NCBI GenBank assembly: GCA_047967505.1
Contig: CM106540.1
Length of the DNA stretch: 64,000 nucleotides
Direction: 5' to 3' (one strand)
From: Dipteris shenzhenensis
Lineage: Eukaryota; Polypodiophyta; Polypodiopsida; Gleicheniales
Part shown: piece after piece, positions 1-11,071 of the stretch
How positions within the stretch are numbered: position 1 is the first letter of the stretch
Layout of the letters: each line of letters starts with the position of its first letter
Translations under genes and position numbers: made by a program
The notes under the pieces: generated by a model
The model's input: the letters and a program-made list of their open reading frames with translations, nothing else
Database searches by the model: none
What the model was told of the DNA's origin: nothing

Positions 1-844
1 TAGGGGTGAGATTGTCATAAACGGCGGCCTGTAAAAACGGTGGGGGCATCACTGCTCCCGCATTCTGAGCCATTCCAACCGTACCCATGGTGGGGTTTGG
101 CATTCCAGGTCCCACTCCCTGCATCTGTGGCATATCCTAAGTATTGCCCATTGTCCCAGGCATTCCTATCTGCATTCCAGGCTGCATTCCAATGTTTGAG
201 TACATCATATTGGCATTTGCAAGGGGCATTCCACCCATCATAGGTTGCTGGAAATTCTGCATTCCCGGCTGCATGCTGCCCATAAAGCTACCTGGCATTC
301 CAAGTGCCTCTGCGGATGGTGCCACCATTGCCTGAAAAACTCATCCCCCTCCGAAATATCTTGGATGCATCGTGGGCTGAGGAAGGGCTTGCTGTCCCTG
401 ATTGACTGAATGGAAGTTATTGGCATGACCCGCTACAGGGGTGATCGAGGGCATCTCTGACAGCTGTCCACTGAAAGAAACATGCCTAGGGGTCTTCTTA
501 TGCTTCTTATGTTTCTTTTGAGATAACTTTTTGCTTCCAGGGGAAGCAACCATAGGGGGAGGAGATTGCATAATCTCCGTGACAGCATGTTGCAACTGCG
601 ACAGGGCTCCCGCTACACTTTGCATCCATAGCTGAAAAAGTGCATTGGGATCAAGCTCCTCTGTCTCATCTACCTCATCCTGTGAGTCCTCCGTGGCATG
701 CTCAGGAGAGACTGGATGAGTCCCCCTGTCATGCTGGTCATCACCCCCGCTGGTACTGTGCTCCTCGTCAAAGCTCTCTAATGCTTTGTCTTCGTCCTGC
801 CCCTCCTGCTCTGAAATGGTCAATGACCTCTCACGCTGTGACAT
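1..844 (-). pseudogene. Gag-leader-like ORF of an LTR retrotransposon, truncated by the window edge
   Basis: One minus-strand frame runs from an ATG at 844 to the window edge, broken only by a TGA (341-343) and a TAG (137-139); coding character continues in the same frame after both. The first ~90 residues are acidic (Glu/Asp/Ser), followed by a basic stretch (KKHKKHKK), then a Met/Gly/Pro/Gln-rich region with repeated MQPGMQ and GMPG-type motifs. No zinc knuckle, protease or RT is reached. A PBS-like site lies 93 bp upstream, which argues for the N-terminal gag of an LTR element rather than a host gene. I do not recognise the family; low-complexity composition makes any homology claim weak. 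Confidence 0.45.
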
Positions 845-936
845 GCTTGCTGAGATTGATGGCTATAGCAACAATTGCACTGAAGGTGTCCTTCACCCAA
901 CATTACGAGGGCCCACCTCTATAGGAAGATGGTGAC

Positions 937-955
937 GGTCCCGGCAACGGAACCA
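937..955 (-). promoter_or_regulatory. Primer-binding site, tRNA-Glu type
   Basis: Read on the minus strand this begins TGGTTCCGTTGCCGGG, complementary to the 3' end of plant tRNA-Glu (…CCCGGCAACGGAACCA). It lies upstream of the gag-like frame at 844, the expected order for a minus-strand LTR element. The LTR should lie to the right (about 956 up to about 1,700), but no clean TG...CA boundary was found. Confidence 0.55.
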
Positions 956-1716
956 CTAGCAAACTGAGCTCAAGGCAGCCTCAAGGCTATCACATGCATC
1001 CACACCCTCCTTAGGCCTTCCACAGGATCACCCTTGCCTTTGGGTGCTTCCTAGAACCTGTTGGAGTCATGAAATGACTGCACACAACACGCATGCACTG
1101 CAAAAAGCTGCAAAGCACGAAAGAACAAGGAAAAACCGAACCTGGAACCCACTCCTGCTGACTGTGGCAGAGGGGCGAGCTCCTTCCTCACACCTATCCT
1201 CTATCCAAGCTCCCCGCAGGGTGCAAGTGTCTTCCAGCAATCAGGAGAAGAAAGAAATGAAGGTAGAGAGCGGAGGGTGAACAAGAAAAAGCTGTAGAGG
1301 AAAGATGGTTCACAGATCTGCCCCGAAATGATTGCCTCGAGATCTGTGCCTGAGTTCTCTTAAGAGAAGGTGCCAAAAGCAACAGGGAAAGTTCCTCCTG
1401 CAGCCTGCACTGATCTAGAACAGCTCCAGAACAGCTCCACGCAGCCAAAAACATGTGCACAAAGGTCCAGCACAGCAAAAGACAACCCCGGGCACCTGCT
1501 GGAGGCAGCTGAACACATCTGTACGGATTCCGTACACCTGTACGGACGTCTGTACGGTCCGTACGAAAATTTTCTAAAAGTCCAGAAATGAGTTTTGACA
1601 CTTCCTAGAAGTGCATACTAGCCTTGGAACAGTCAAAACAGTGTAAAAACGGCTGAAAACAAGCTTGAAACAGCTCAAACAGCTCCAAAAACTGCACAAG
1701 AACAACTGAAAACGTC
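956..1716. other. Probable LTR or spacer between two minus-strand retroelements
   Basis: No coding sequence supported. The stretch lies between the PBS of the left element and the integrase end of the gypsy element to the right, so it is where an LTR is expected. A cluster of TGTACGG/CCGTACA half-palindromes occupies about 1,518-1,565. No copy of this stretch was seen elsewhere in the window. Confidence 0.3.
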
Positions 1717-2277
1717 CTACGCCTCTGGGAGAGTGAGGGGAGAGAGATGGAAGGTGGGGAAAGGGATGCATACACATGCTTGACAAATGGCACCTCCTCC
1801 TTGCCATTTTGGCTCTGTAGGCTCTCGCCCCTGGAATTTCTTTAGAAGACTGATATGGAATGCATTGTGAATCCTCCAATGCTCTGGCAATGCCAACCTG
1901 TAAACAACTTCATTTACTCTTTCTGTAACCCTGAAAGGGCCATAATACCTGGAAGATAACTTTGCAAACACTTTCTGTTTGCCTTTAAACTTGCGGAGCC
2001 TAACTTTCTCGAACTTTAAAAGTACCCAATCCCCTTCCTTGAGATTTAACTGTCTCCTATGCTTATCTGCAGCTCTTTTATGCTTCTCTTGGGACCTTTC
2101 AATTGCTTGGCTGTAAGCTGTCTGGAGGTCTCTCACAAACTGATCAGCTACAAATATTTCGTCCTTAGTCCTCAGGATAGGTGGCAAAATCTTCTTTCCA
2201 TAGATGACCTCAAAGGGGGCTTTCCATGCTGTAAAGCTGTGTACTGTATTATTGTAAGAAAACTCTACTAATGGTAC
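1717..2277 (-). pseudogene. Ty3/gypsy integrase, C-terminal domain
   Basis: Minus-strand frame with the typical integrase C-terminal features: YNNTVH and APFEVIYG-type motifs, a long basic helix (about EKHKRAADKHRR), GDWVLLK, LSSRYYGPF and NAFHISLLKK. It is offset from the integrase core by a frameshift near 2,278. The protein ends soon after the HISLLKK motif and I see no chromodomain. Part of the minus-strand gypsy element that continues through 6,698. Confidence 0.8.
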
Positions 2278-3137
2278 TTTTCCCAGTCTAAACCTTGGTC
2301 ACCCACGTAGCATTTCAGCATATCCAATGCTGTAGAATTTGCTACTTCACTTTGACCATCTGTCTGGGCATGGAAAGAAGAAGAAAAATTCAGATTCGTC
2401 CCCATATTATCATATAAAGCTCTCCAGGATAAACTGGTCATTTTGGGATCTAGATCACTGACAATGGACTTAGGCATACCATGGTGCTTAAAGATTTGTG
2501 CCATGAAAAACCTAGCCATATGATCTGCCTTTATGGTTTTGCGAACCGGAATGAAATGAGCTTGCTTGCTGAATCTATCAATGATAGTCCAAATCCCATC
2601 ATTCCTTGACTTTGATGTTGGCAAATCAAAAATAAAGTCCATTGTAATACTTTCCCACGGTGATTGAGGCACGGAAAGAGGCATATGTAGGCCAGGTGCC
2701 TTCCTTCTATCGTACTTCACTTTCTGACACGTAAGGCATTCAATAACAAACTGATGTATATCTTTCCGCATCCCTAGTCAAAAGAAATACCTCTCTAGTG
2801 CTAGAGTTATTGCTGTAATTCCTCTATGTCCAGCATAGGGAGGTGCATGGCATTCCTCCAAAATCTTTTTCCTCATCTCTTGGGTGATGCATAGGCAGTC
2901 ATCTTTCATTAAATACCCATCTTTCAGGGAATAGTGACTGGTGGACTGCCCCTCTTGCATTTGCTGTAGAATCTTGCCAAAGTCTGCATCATTAGCATAT
3001 TGCTCCTTCATGCCTTCCAGGTCCTGATGATAAGCAATAGTCACATTATTGACCTGAGGTCTTTGGGACAAGGCATCTACCACTCTGTTCCGAATTCCTG
3101 GGGTATGGACAATCTGAAAATGATACATTGACAGCAT
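2268..3137 (-). pseudogene. Ty3/gypsy integrase zinc-binding and catalytic core, with end of RNase H
   Basis: Two minus-strand frames join here (2,778-3,137 and 2,268-2,771). The first holds the RNase H tail (FQIVHTPGIRNRVVDALSQRP) and the HH half of the HHCC zinc domain (CHAPPYAGHRGI). The second begins with its CC half (ECLTCQKVK) and carries the DDE core: MDFIFDLP, FSKQAHFIP, KSIVSDLDPK and HAQTDGQSEVAN, so all three acidic residues are present. The usual SDRD reads SDLD. Integrase would insert the element's cDNA, but frameshifts at both ends make it non-functional as it stands. Confidence 0.85.
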
Positions 3138-3139
3138 AT

Positions 3140-3480
3140 GTGCATATGCTTCTCGAAAAGTTTTGTCTGAGTTAGAAAATATCTCAGACTTTGGTAATCT
3201 GTTTTAACAGTTAAAATCTGCACCCAAAAGATAGTGCTTCCTTGTGTTCACAGCATGAACTACAGCCAACAATTATTTTTCATAGATTCCTAGATATCTT
3301 TCAGCATCACGCAATCTTCAGCTCTCGTATGCTACTACATGTCCATTCTGATGTAATGCAGCCCCAACACACTCTCCACAGGCATCGCAATCAACATCAA
3401 AAGGTTGATAAAGATCCAGGACTACAAGAATAGGCTCTCTAGTCAACTTCTGCTTGAGTGTATTGAATGCTTTCTTCTGT
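3140..3480 (-). pseudogene. Ty3/gypsy RNase H, degraded
   Basis: Minus-strand coding similarity between the RT thumb and the integrase: AFNTLKQKL, DLYQPFDVDCDACGECVGAAL and LLAVVHAVNTRKHYL are RNase H landmarks. Three stops interrupt it: a TGA where Arg (CGA) is expected after AYES, a TAA where Glu is expected before LLAVV, and one near NC*NRL. RNase H removes the RNA strand during reverse transcription; this copy cannot be translated through. Confidence 0.75.
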
Positions 3481-4760
3481 GATATTCCCATGTAAAGGCT
3501 GCATTTTTCTTAGTGAGGTCATGTAATGGAGCTGCGATATCAGCAAAATGCCTAATGAATCTCCTATAGTAGGAGCAAAGTCCCAAAAAACTACGGACTT
3601 CATGCACAGTTTTCAACTCAGCCCATTCTTGGATGGCTCGGATCTTTGCAGGATCCATCTGTATCCCATTCTTGGATATTATATGCCCCAGATAATGGAT
3701 CTCTTCCAAAAATAATTCACTTTTCTTGCTATTGGCAAAAAGCTGATGATTTCGAAGTTCTTGGAATACCAAGGCAAGATGTTCCCTCTGCTCTTCTTCT
3801 ATCTTTGAAAAGACTAGGATATCATCAAAGAAAGTACCTGTGAAAATGCCTATACTTTCGGAAGATGCGATCCATCATTCTATTGAATGTGGCTAGAGCA
3901 TTTGTCAACCCAAAAGGCATCACTAAGTATTCATACAACCCAAATGTAGTGCGAAAAGCTGTCTTATGCACATCTTGTGGTTGTATCCTGACTTGATGAT
4001 AGCCACTCTTCAAGTCTATCCTGCTGAAAACTATTGCTCCTTTGAGCTGGTCAAGCACATCATCTATGCGTGGTATCGGAAATCTATTTTTGATGGTCAT
4101 CTTATTCAATGCACAATAATCAATGCACATTCTAAAAGAACCATCTTTCTTCTGTACTAGAAGTACTGGTGAGCAAAAAGGAGATGAACTGGGCTGAATC
4201 AACCCTTTGGACAGCAAGTCCTGCACCCTCTGAGCCATAATTTCCTCTCTCTGAGTCGCACTGACTCTATAAGGTGGATTCTTTGGTGGCTCACTACCAA
4301 GCATTAACTCTATCTCATGATCTTCTGGTCTCTGTGGGGGTAACTCCCCCGGCAAAGCATCGGAAAAGCAATCTTTAAAGTTTACAAGAAACTGAAATTT
4401 ATCTTTGTCTGCATCATTCATTTCAGCATGCATATCATTCTCTTTTTCTTCTCCAAAAACCATATTTGTGGAAATTGCAAACTTTATTGCTTTACCACAT
4501 GTAACATCAGATACAATGGGGATAGTCTCCCCTTTATTCCTGGCAACTAAACGCTGGTTTTTCCCCCTATGGATAAAACTCAGCACCCTCGCAGGGTATT
4601 CTATTGTTACTTCCTTTCGATGGAACCACGGTGTACCAAGTACAACATCATGCTGCTTATGAGGAGAAATTAAGAAGTCCTCATGATCTACATAGCTCTG
4701 CACATGGACACGAAGCTTTCCAATAAAAGGAGTAACTTGCACTGGATTCCCTTGGAACAT
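3443..4760 (-). pseudogene. Ty3/gypsy reverse transcriptase
   Basis: The main frame (3,825-4,760) starts in the protease flap region ([10 protein letters not shown]) and runs through the RT palm: [52 protein letters not shown] (first catalytic Asp kept) and [12 protein letters not shown] frameshift near 3,838 splits it from the second catalytic box, which reads [10 protein letters not shown] instead of the usual YLDD, followed by the thumb (HYLGHIISKNGI, RSFLGLCSYYRRFI) in 3,443-3,772. Gene order gag-PR-RT-RH-IN on the minus strand identifies Ty3/gypsy. Confidence 0.9.
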
Positions 4761-5622
4761 TTGATCAGCATCAAGAGCTCTGCCTAGCTCTTCAATTTTT
4801 ATCCCTAATCTCAGGGCTAAATCTTCAGATATAAAATTGTCTGTAGACCCTAGATCAAATAGGATTAATGTTTATTGATCTCTTATCTTTCCCCATGATA
4901 GCAAAAGCTCTTTTTCCTTTGGGTCTGAGGTACTCCCAAAACATCCGAAACTGCTCCCACCATTGGCCTCGGAGGTACTTGTGGCTTTTTCTGCTCCTTA
5001 GAACCCGAAGGCTTCTCAGGGCACTGGGCATCCATATGCCCCTTTTTCCCACACTTAAAGCATTTCCCATCTCTGCGGAATTCAGCTATCTGTTCAAGAA
5101 ACTCAGCACCCTCTCAGGGTATTCTATTGTTACTTCCTTTCGATGGAACCACAGTGTACCAAGTACAACATCATGCTACTTGAGAGGAGAAATTAAGAAG
5201 TCCTCATGATCTGCGTACCTCTGCACATGGACATGAAGCTTTCCAATAAAAGAAGTAACTTGCACTGGATTCCCTTGGAACATTTGATCAGCATCAAGAG
5301 CTCTGCCTAGCTCTTCAGTTTTTATCCCTAATCTCAAGGCTAAATCTTCAAATATAAAATTGAATGTAGACCCAGGATCAAATAGGATTAATGTTTGTTG
5401 ATCTCTTATCTTTCCCCATGATAGCAAAAGCTCTTTTTCCTTTGGGTCTGAGATACTCCCCAAAACATCCGAAACTGCTTCCACCATTGGCCTCAGTGGT
5501 ACTTGTGGCTTTTTCTACTCCTTAGGACCCGACGGCTTCTCAGGGCACTGGGCATCCATATGCCCCTCTTTCCCACACTTAAAGCATTTCCCATCTCTGC
5601 GGAATTCAGCTATCTGTTCAAG
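4575..5622 (-). repeat. 524-bp tandem duplication of zinc-knuckle/protease DNA inside gypsy
   Basis: Copy 1 spans about 4,575-5,098 and copy 2 about 5,099-5,622. Both begin AAACTCAGCACCCTC and end TGTTCAAGA, with only scattered substitutions. Each copy contains the gag zinc knuckle (CFKCGKEGHMDAQCP in copy 2), the linker KKPQVP and the aspartic-protease box (FDPGST in copy 2, FDLGST in copy 1; normally DSG/DTG). Because 524 is not a multiple of three, the duplication itself breaks the frame. Copy 2 has TAG at 5,515-5,517 where copy 1 has CAG, and copy 1 has TAA at 4,873-4,875 where copy 2 has CAA. Confidence 0.9.
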
Positions 5623-6698
5623 AGTGAATGAGGATTTGCCTTTATATGACTTTGAAAACTGAGTACCCCTCGGCTTCTGAGGCTGAAACCCTTTCTTTTC
5701 AACCTTGGGATATTCTTTCTTTTCTGATTTTGAAAAATCAGTTTTCTTTCTTTCAGCACGTCCTGCATGCAAGGATAGTACTGTGGATGGATCTTGTAAC
5801 GGCACAAGACTAGCTACTGAAGCTGAATGCATAAGGTCTTGAATGTTCTTTGCCCCCAAAGCATTCACTACTGCCTGAATTCTTGGATTGAGACCTGCTC
5901 TGTACTTTCTCATTTGGGTTCGTTTGAAGATCTTTTTGAAAGGTGCAACCTGCAAATAAGCATCCCAAAACTTTTGGTTGTATACATCCACTGTATCTCC
6001 TGCATCCATATGCAAACTGTCCCAATCTTGAAGAACATAATCTCTAAATTGTTTAGGCATACACTGCTGGTAGAAGGCTTTCTTGAAGTCCTTCCACCTC
6101 TTTGGGGCTGACCCATCTCTGGTCTGTGCACTCCACCATGCACTAGTTATCGCTGTCAAGTGCAAGCTGACCATTCTTAATTTGGAGGATTCTGAAAACT
6201 TTTCTGTACCAAATGCAACATCAAACTGCCTGATGAACTGCAATGCTTTGTCTGTATGACCATATTGTCCATTATAGGTCATAAACTTGACAGATTTACC
6301 TCCCTCTTTGAATTCCTTGGTCTCTCTGGAAGACTTTCTCTTCCTTGTGTTTCCTTCTTTTCCTGGATGGTTTATTTGATAAAGAAGATGATACAGAAGT
6401 CGAGCCCGAGGTAGACGGTGAAGGACTCGGAGATGGGTGATGATGCCTCGATCTCTTCCTGCTATGAGACCGTCCCCTATGAGATCTCTCTCTCTCTGGC
6501 TGTACACGAGAGTGTGCCTCTGGCATTGGCACATCATACACTGCATCAGGCATAGCTTTTGCTTGAAACAAATATTGAGCTCTTGGATCCCTTCTGAGAT
6601 TTTCCATCTCTTGCATACGAGTGCATACCATCTACTCAAATTCTTGCTGAGTTTGTTGCACACTTCTTTGTCTTGGATGTGCATCCCTATCTTGTGAA
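5515..6698 (-). pseudogene. Ty3/gypsy gag, split from its start codon by a nested element
   Basis: Minus-strand gag. The downstream part carries the capsid-like region (FIRQFDVAFGTEKFSESSKL, ITSAWWSAQ, WKDFKKAFYQQCMPKQ, YRAGLNPRIQAVV) and the CCHC zinc knuckle C-X2-C-X4-H-X4-C near 5,545-5,585. The N-terminal part lies in another frame (about 6,296-6,698) with an Arg/Ser-rich linker (RGRSHSRKRSRHHHP), so a frameshift sits near 6,300. A TAG at 6,632-6,634 falls where Gln would be expected. The plausible ATG is at 14,397-14,399, on the far side of the inserted plus-strand element, and the frame is open across that junction. The gag ends at TAG 5,515. Confidence 0.85.
6694..6698. repeat. Target-site duplication, left copy (GTGAA)
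   Basis: GTGAA directly precedes the 5' LTR and recurs at 14,369-14,373 directly after the 3' LTR. Five base pairs is the usual Ty3/gypsy duplication length. It proves a single insertion event, and its target was the gag of the minus-strand gypsy element. Confidence 0.9.
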
Positions 6699-7109
6699 TG
6701 TCACCATCTGTGACGTATTCCTTTCTCTATATCTAGACTTATGGATGGTTTGATGAATGGGCACTTATGGAAGGGTATGCCCTTTCGACGGGACACTTCC
6801 TATGAGGCACAACCCTTCACAAGAGACATTCTATGAAAGAGACACTCCTATTGTAATGTACCCTCTCATCAAGGGTCACATCCTTCACAAGGGGTACACA
6901 CCTCTTCATGCACATACACTTTGGAGTACACACCTTTTCGTGTGTGACTCTTCACTCTCTGTATATGAGAGGCCCAATTGTATGGATGACACACTACAGC
7001 TACACTACAGACACTCAAGCAATACAATTATTCCTTGTTCTCTGCTATTTCAGTCCCCTTTCTGTTCCTAAGCACATTTCTAAATATAGTAAATCTAGGA
7101 TTTCTTACA
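6699..7109 (+). repeat. 5' LTR of nested Ty3/gypsy element
   Basis: 411 bp, starting TGTCACC and ending CTTACA. By eye it differs from the 3' LTR (13,958-14,368) at about 16 positions, roughly 4%, so the insertion is not recent. Inside are degenerate GGGTCACA/GTACACACC...TTCATG subrepeats and a region matching the TATATAAG box of the 3' LTR, here altered to TATATGAG. Confidence 0.92.
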
Positions 7110-7110
7110 G

Positions 7111-7122
7111 TGGCATCAGAGC
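7111..7122 (+). promoter_or_regulatory. Primer-binding site, initiator tRNA-Met type
   Basis: TGGCATCAGAGC follows the 5' LTR after a single G. It differs by one base from TGGTATCAGAGC, the complement of the 3' end of plant initiator tRNA-Met. Confidence 0.85.
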
Positions 7123-7249
7123 AAATTTTGCTCCTGCCTGTAGGAAATGCCCCCCACCTTCTAGCCCCTATCTGATACATCTCTTTCCACTAGAAGAATA
7201 TTCGTGCACATTGTGCATGGAAGAGATGGAGAAAAAGAAAGAAAGAAAG

Positions 7250-9410
7250 AAAGAAAGTTTATTAAAGTCTTCGGGAGACCGTGAAGGTCTATGAGACTAA
7301 AGATAACTGATACAATGAGCATAACGGTGGCGGTCTCAAAACGGGCCAGCCAACCGTTTCTACAAAAAAGAAGGACGGTGTGTCTAGTCCTAATACAAAA
7401 AATATGTGTCTACCTCCAGATGATACAAAAAAGAAAAGGCGAGCACCAAAAATGGGGCAGAGGGGGAAGATACAATATATATGTGCAGGTGGTGATCGTC
7501 AGAGACCAATCATAGAGGGGCCGTCAAATGGGAGGCCGGAAAAACCCTGCGATAGATGATGGGCCTCTGACGTCACGCGGCCTAGTCGAGCTCGATCGTC
7601 GGGGGCGACGGGTGGCCCTGTGGATGAGGGCAACGATAATTCCGGTGGGGCAGCCAGAGAGCAGAGACGAGATGTCATGGATCCGGATGTGTGAGTCTGT
7701 CTGCTGGCGCAGCTGTCGTGGCTCTGGCTCTCCCTCACATCCGCGTCGTCGGCTAGATTGAGGAGAGGTATCCTGTGACTGGAAGAAATCAGTGATGGAC
7801 CGCTGGGTGTCCTCACGCTGTGTGTGCTGTGCGTGTCGCCGTGCTCGGAGAGAGGTATCTCGGTGGCGAGTCATCTCATGTAAGAAAGCGGCTAGGCATC
7901 GCTGATCTGAGAACTACAGCATGTGTGGGAGGGATCCGAATCCGTCGCGAAAGAGGCAGTGGTACCGCGGCCTCGAATGGCATAATAGATAGGACATCTG
8001 AAAGCAAAGTGCTCCTCCGACTCGATCTCCTGCAAGTCGCAAAGTGGGCAAAGGCGGCCCTCTCGTGGGATACCCTCTACACATCCGCTCTCGATCCGTA
8101 ATCGGTGTGACGAAACCCTAAACTGACCGAGGGAGATCTGAAGCGCATGTGGTAGATGAAGTTGTGTGTAACCCGGAGGTGTGATGAAGCCCTCCTGTGA
8201 GATCTGGAGGCAGTGTCGGCAGTAGAAGTCGAGCTTCACAGGAAGCTCGGGGTGAAAAAACCATGTCCACCAGGTATGGAGCTGGAGCACATCCGCTCGA
8301 ATGAGCCGGTTGACCTCCTGGTCAGTGGGGGAGAGGGGAGATGGTGGAGCGTCGAGGCTATACTGAAAAGCAGGCAACCGGTCTAAGTCGAGGCCTAGTC
8401 GGGTGAACCAACTGGAAAGACGACTATACCAGCATCGCTGGTCCCCATCAACGGATAAGGCCATAAAGGAGGATAGGGTTAGCCAAGGTAGGCAGAGGCG
8501 ACCGTCGTCGGAGGAGCTGAAATCCTTGACTCTGCATAGATAAGTGATAGCCTGCAAAGCCGCATCGAGCTGTAGGGGTGAGGCGCCGAACTCTGCTAGA
8601 ATGATCTGGTGTGGTACCGATGGTTTGCTGCGGATCATCCGAGCAAACATCAGTATCTGTAGGCGCTCGACTCGAGCCCACTCTGTGTCTGAAAGGTCGG
8701 CTCCCCACCACGGGCTACCGTACATGCCTGCTGGGCGGACCAAAGAATAAAAAAGGAAAGACTTGGTCCGCGGGTCCTGGAAGTGGGAGTGGTAGCACTG
8801 TCGCTCCAGCCTGGCAAGAGCGGCGTAGCCCCGACTGAGCCTGGCCTGCATGGCCAGGCGCATTGTGAAGATCGGGCCTGAGAAGACAACGCCCAAGTAT
8901 GTGTAAGAGTCAACTATCTCAACAGGGTCGCCGGCGAAGAGGAACTGCTCTCGGTGCATAGTGGGTCTGGAAGTGTTGAAGATCATCACCTTGGTTTTCC
9001 CAAGGTTGACCTTCAAGTCATGTGTATCACAGAAGACCTGAAGTCCATCCAAGTGTCGCTGAAGACCAGTAGCAGAAGAGGATAGTAGTACTACATCGCC
9101 TGCGTATAGGAGAATCTAGATGACAGCCTCCGCAAGAGAGCAGCCTGCACCTCCGAGTGTCCTGATGGTGGTCTCGAGCTCATCGATGTAGAGGCCAAAT
9201 AGAGTCGGTGACAAGGGACATCCTTGTTTGACTCCGATAGTGCTCGTGATCTCTGGGGTCCAGCTGGTGCCAATCCTGACCTGGCCCGTCACCCGCTCAT
9301 AGAGAGCTACTACTGCCCAGATAACCTCTGAGTCGTAGCCAACCCTGCCTAAAGTCATCAATGGCCTCTCCATCTCCCACACATCACGAGTTGATGTGAA
9401 TGGACACGAC
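7250..9410 (-). mobile_element. 5'-truncated LINE inserted in the gypsy leader
   Basis: A minus-strand non-LTR element. Its right (5') end is cut within the RT domain near 9,410, the usual result of incomplete reverse transcription. Its left (3') end carries AATAAA on the minus strand followed by a (CTTT)n tract (7,230-7,260) rather than a plain poly(A). The 3' part (7,524-7,874) is GC-rich with no clear domain. Target-site duplications could not be assigned by eye. Confidence 0.75.
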
Positions 9411-9469
9411 AAAATGTGCTTGGGCTGTCCCAAAACCAAGGGACGCACCTTTTCCACCATCGGACACAC
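7892..9469 (-). pseudogene. LINE reverse transcriptase with C-terminal zinc-finger region
   Basis: One minus-strand frame with a single stop (TAG, 9,116-9,118), where the neighbouring VI*ILLY suggests an original Gln codon. RT landmarks are GVKQGCPLSPTLFGLYIDEL, the catalytic box and LKVNLGKTKVM. The catalytic box reads YAGD (9,095-9,106) instead of YADD, so one metal-binding Asp is Gly. The C-terminal part has YGSPWWGADL and a zf-RVT-like CPLCDLQEIESEEHFAFRCP (C-X2-C...H-X5-C). No endonuclease domain is present because the element is 5'-truncated. The first ~25 residues before TSTRDVWEME probably belong to flanking DNA. Confidence 0.85.
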
Positions 9470-11071
9470 CTTTTGATGAAGAGTTTTGACTCCTCACCCA
9501 AGGGACACACCCCATCATGGAAAAAAGGACACACCTCTTCATGTGGGGACACCCCTTTTGAAAACAGGGTCACACCCCTTCATGAAAAGGTACACCTATT
9601 CCAAGGGTCACACCCCTTCGAATAGGCACAACTTTTGGCACCAAGCACCTTATAAAACGGTACCTAGAGGGGCTAAAAAGGCAAACCCAGCCCCATACCT
9701 TAGGTCTTACCCTAGACTACCCAAGGGTTAATTAAACCCACACTTTAACTTTTGGCAACCGCCCAACCTAGGCAGCCACACACAAAATGACCATTCACGT
9801 TTGACACCGTACGGAAATTCGTCACGCAGGCTCGCCTCCCTACGCAGCCCTCTTTCCACGCCATACGCAGCCCCCCCCCAGCCCGTTTGCTGCCCTGGGT
9901 TCCTGCCAGTCCTGCAGCATCAGATCACTGCCCTTGCTGCCGCGATTCAGCCTTGGAAGCCCGCAGCCTGTTTCACCACAAGCAAGCAGCCTGCCCCCTT
10001 TTTTGCCACCACACCTGCCTATTGACCAGCAGCTGTTCTGCCCTCTATCGCGATTCAGACCCGCTGAAATGGCTTATCTCGCCATCTTAGCTTGTGAAAA
10101 ACGTCCGGTTGCTGCCTTCCAATCCTGACCAGCCAGGCCGAGATCTGCTCCTCGCACCCCACAGGCACTTTTCCTCTGAAATCAACGCAGGAAATATGCC
10201 TTTTCTGCACCCAGCCTCTGCCAACGCGGCTATCTGCCTCGAAAGTCTTACCAAGCACCTATTTCTGGTTCACACAGCCACGTGGATTTGCAAGGACAGC
10301 AACATGGACCTCCGCAGAGTGATCTGCATGCCTTTTCTACGCAACTAATTGGCAGATTAAATCTATGCCAGGTGGATTCTTTCCATTCTATTTCTAAGGA
10401 TTCTCTTTCATATTGTCATTTGACGCTAGCCGCTTCCTTAAAGCATGGAAACCCCTGGTAATTCACCCGTCCCTTCAAGGACACCTCAGGCATCATCTAC
10501 CACACAATATCGTGTTCAGATTGCACAACCAGCCGATTTCAGAGCTTTGGCATCGCGGGTCTTCTGTGTCGCGTGCCCTCCTAGTGATTTGGACCACATC
10601 TATACCTTCTGCGTGAGGCACCTCAGTTACATTACTTCCTCAGCATAGTCCAGGTTGTGTTCCACGAGACACGAAGATACCCAGAACCCGATATTCCTCA
10701 CGAGTTTGTTGTCCATCTTTGGAGAGATTTTTACCCCTCAGCTTCAGCATCTCCAGGGTACTCTCCACCTCCTTCAGCTCCCAGATATCCTCCTATACAG
10801 GTTGTACCTTCCCCAAGGCAATATTTACACTCTGAAGGCACTCCTCCTGAATATCCTCCACTTCCGACAGCAGCTCCTTATCCCTTCTCAGATCCGTGGA
10901 CTCTGCAGCCTACCCCTGTACTTTCACGAGCAGTAGCACCCATTTCAGCATCACCAGTGTTACCTCAGACAGGACCTCCTTTACCAGATTTCCACGGCTC
11001 GTTCCATCCTGCTTCTCTTGCCCCCTCCAACATGAGCAACCTCAGGGAGCAGCCCGAATCTTCTTCCAGGA
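9411..11071 (+). other. Untranslated leader and proline-rich region of the nested gypsy element
   Basis: Between the LINE and gag. At 9,435-9,640 about eight degenerate copies of GGACACACC(C/T)(C/T)TTCATG occur, resembling the subrepeats of the element's own LTR. A TATAAAACGG sequence follows at 9,651. From 10,657 a plus-strand frame to 11,085 encodes a Pro/Ser/Tyr-rich stretch ending SNLREQPESSSRNGTN, possibly an N-terminal gag extension in another frame; its reality is uncertain. Confidence 0.5.

Noticed and set aside
1194-1601. Minus-strand ORF in the LTR-like region
   Set aside because: No domain; it overlaps non-coding repeat words and lies where an LTR is expected.
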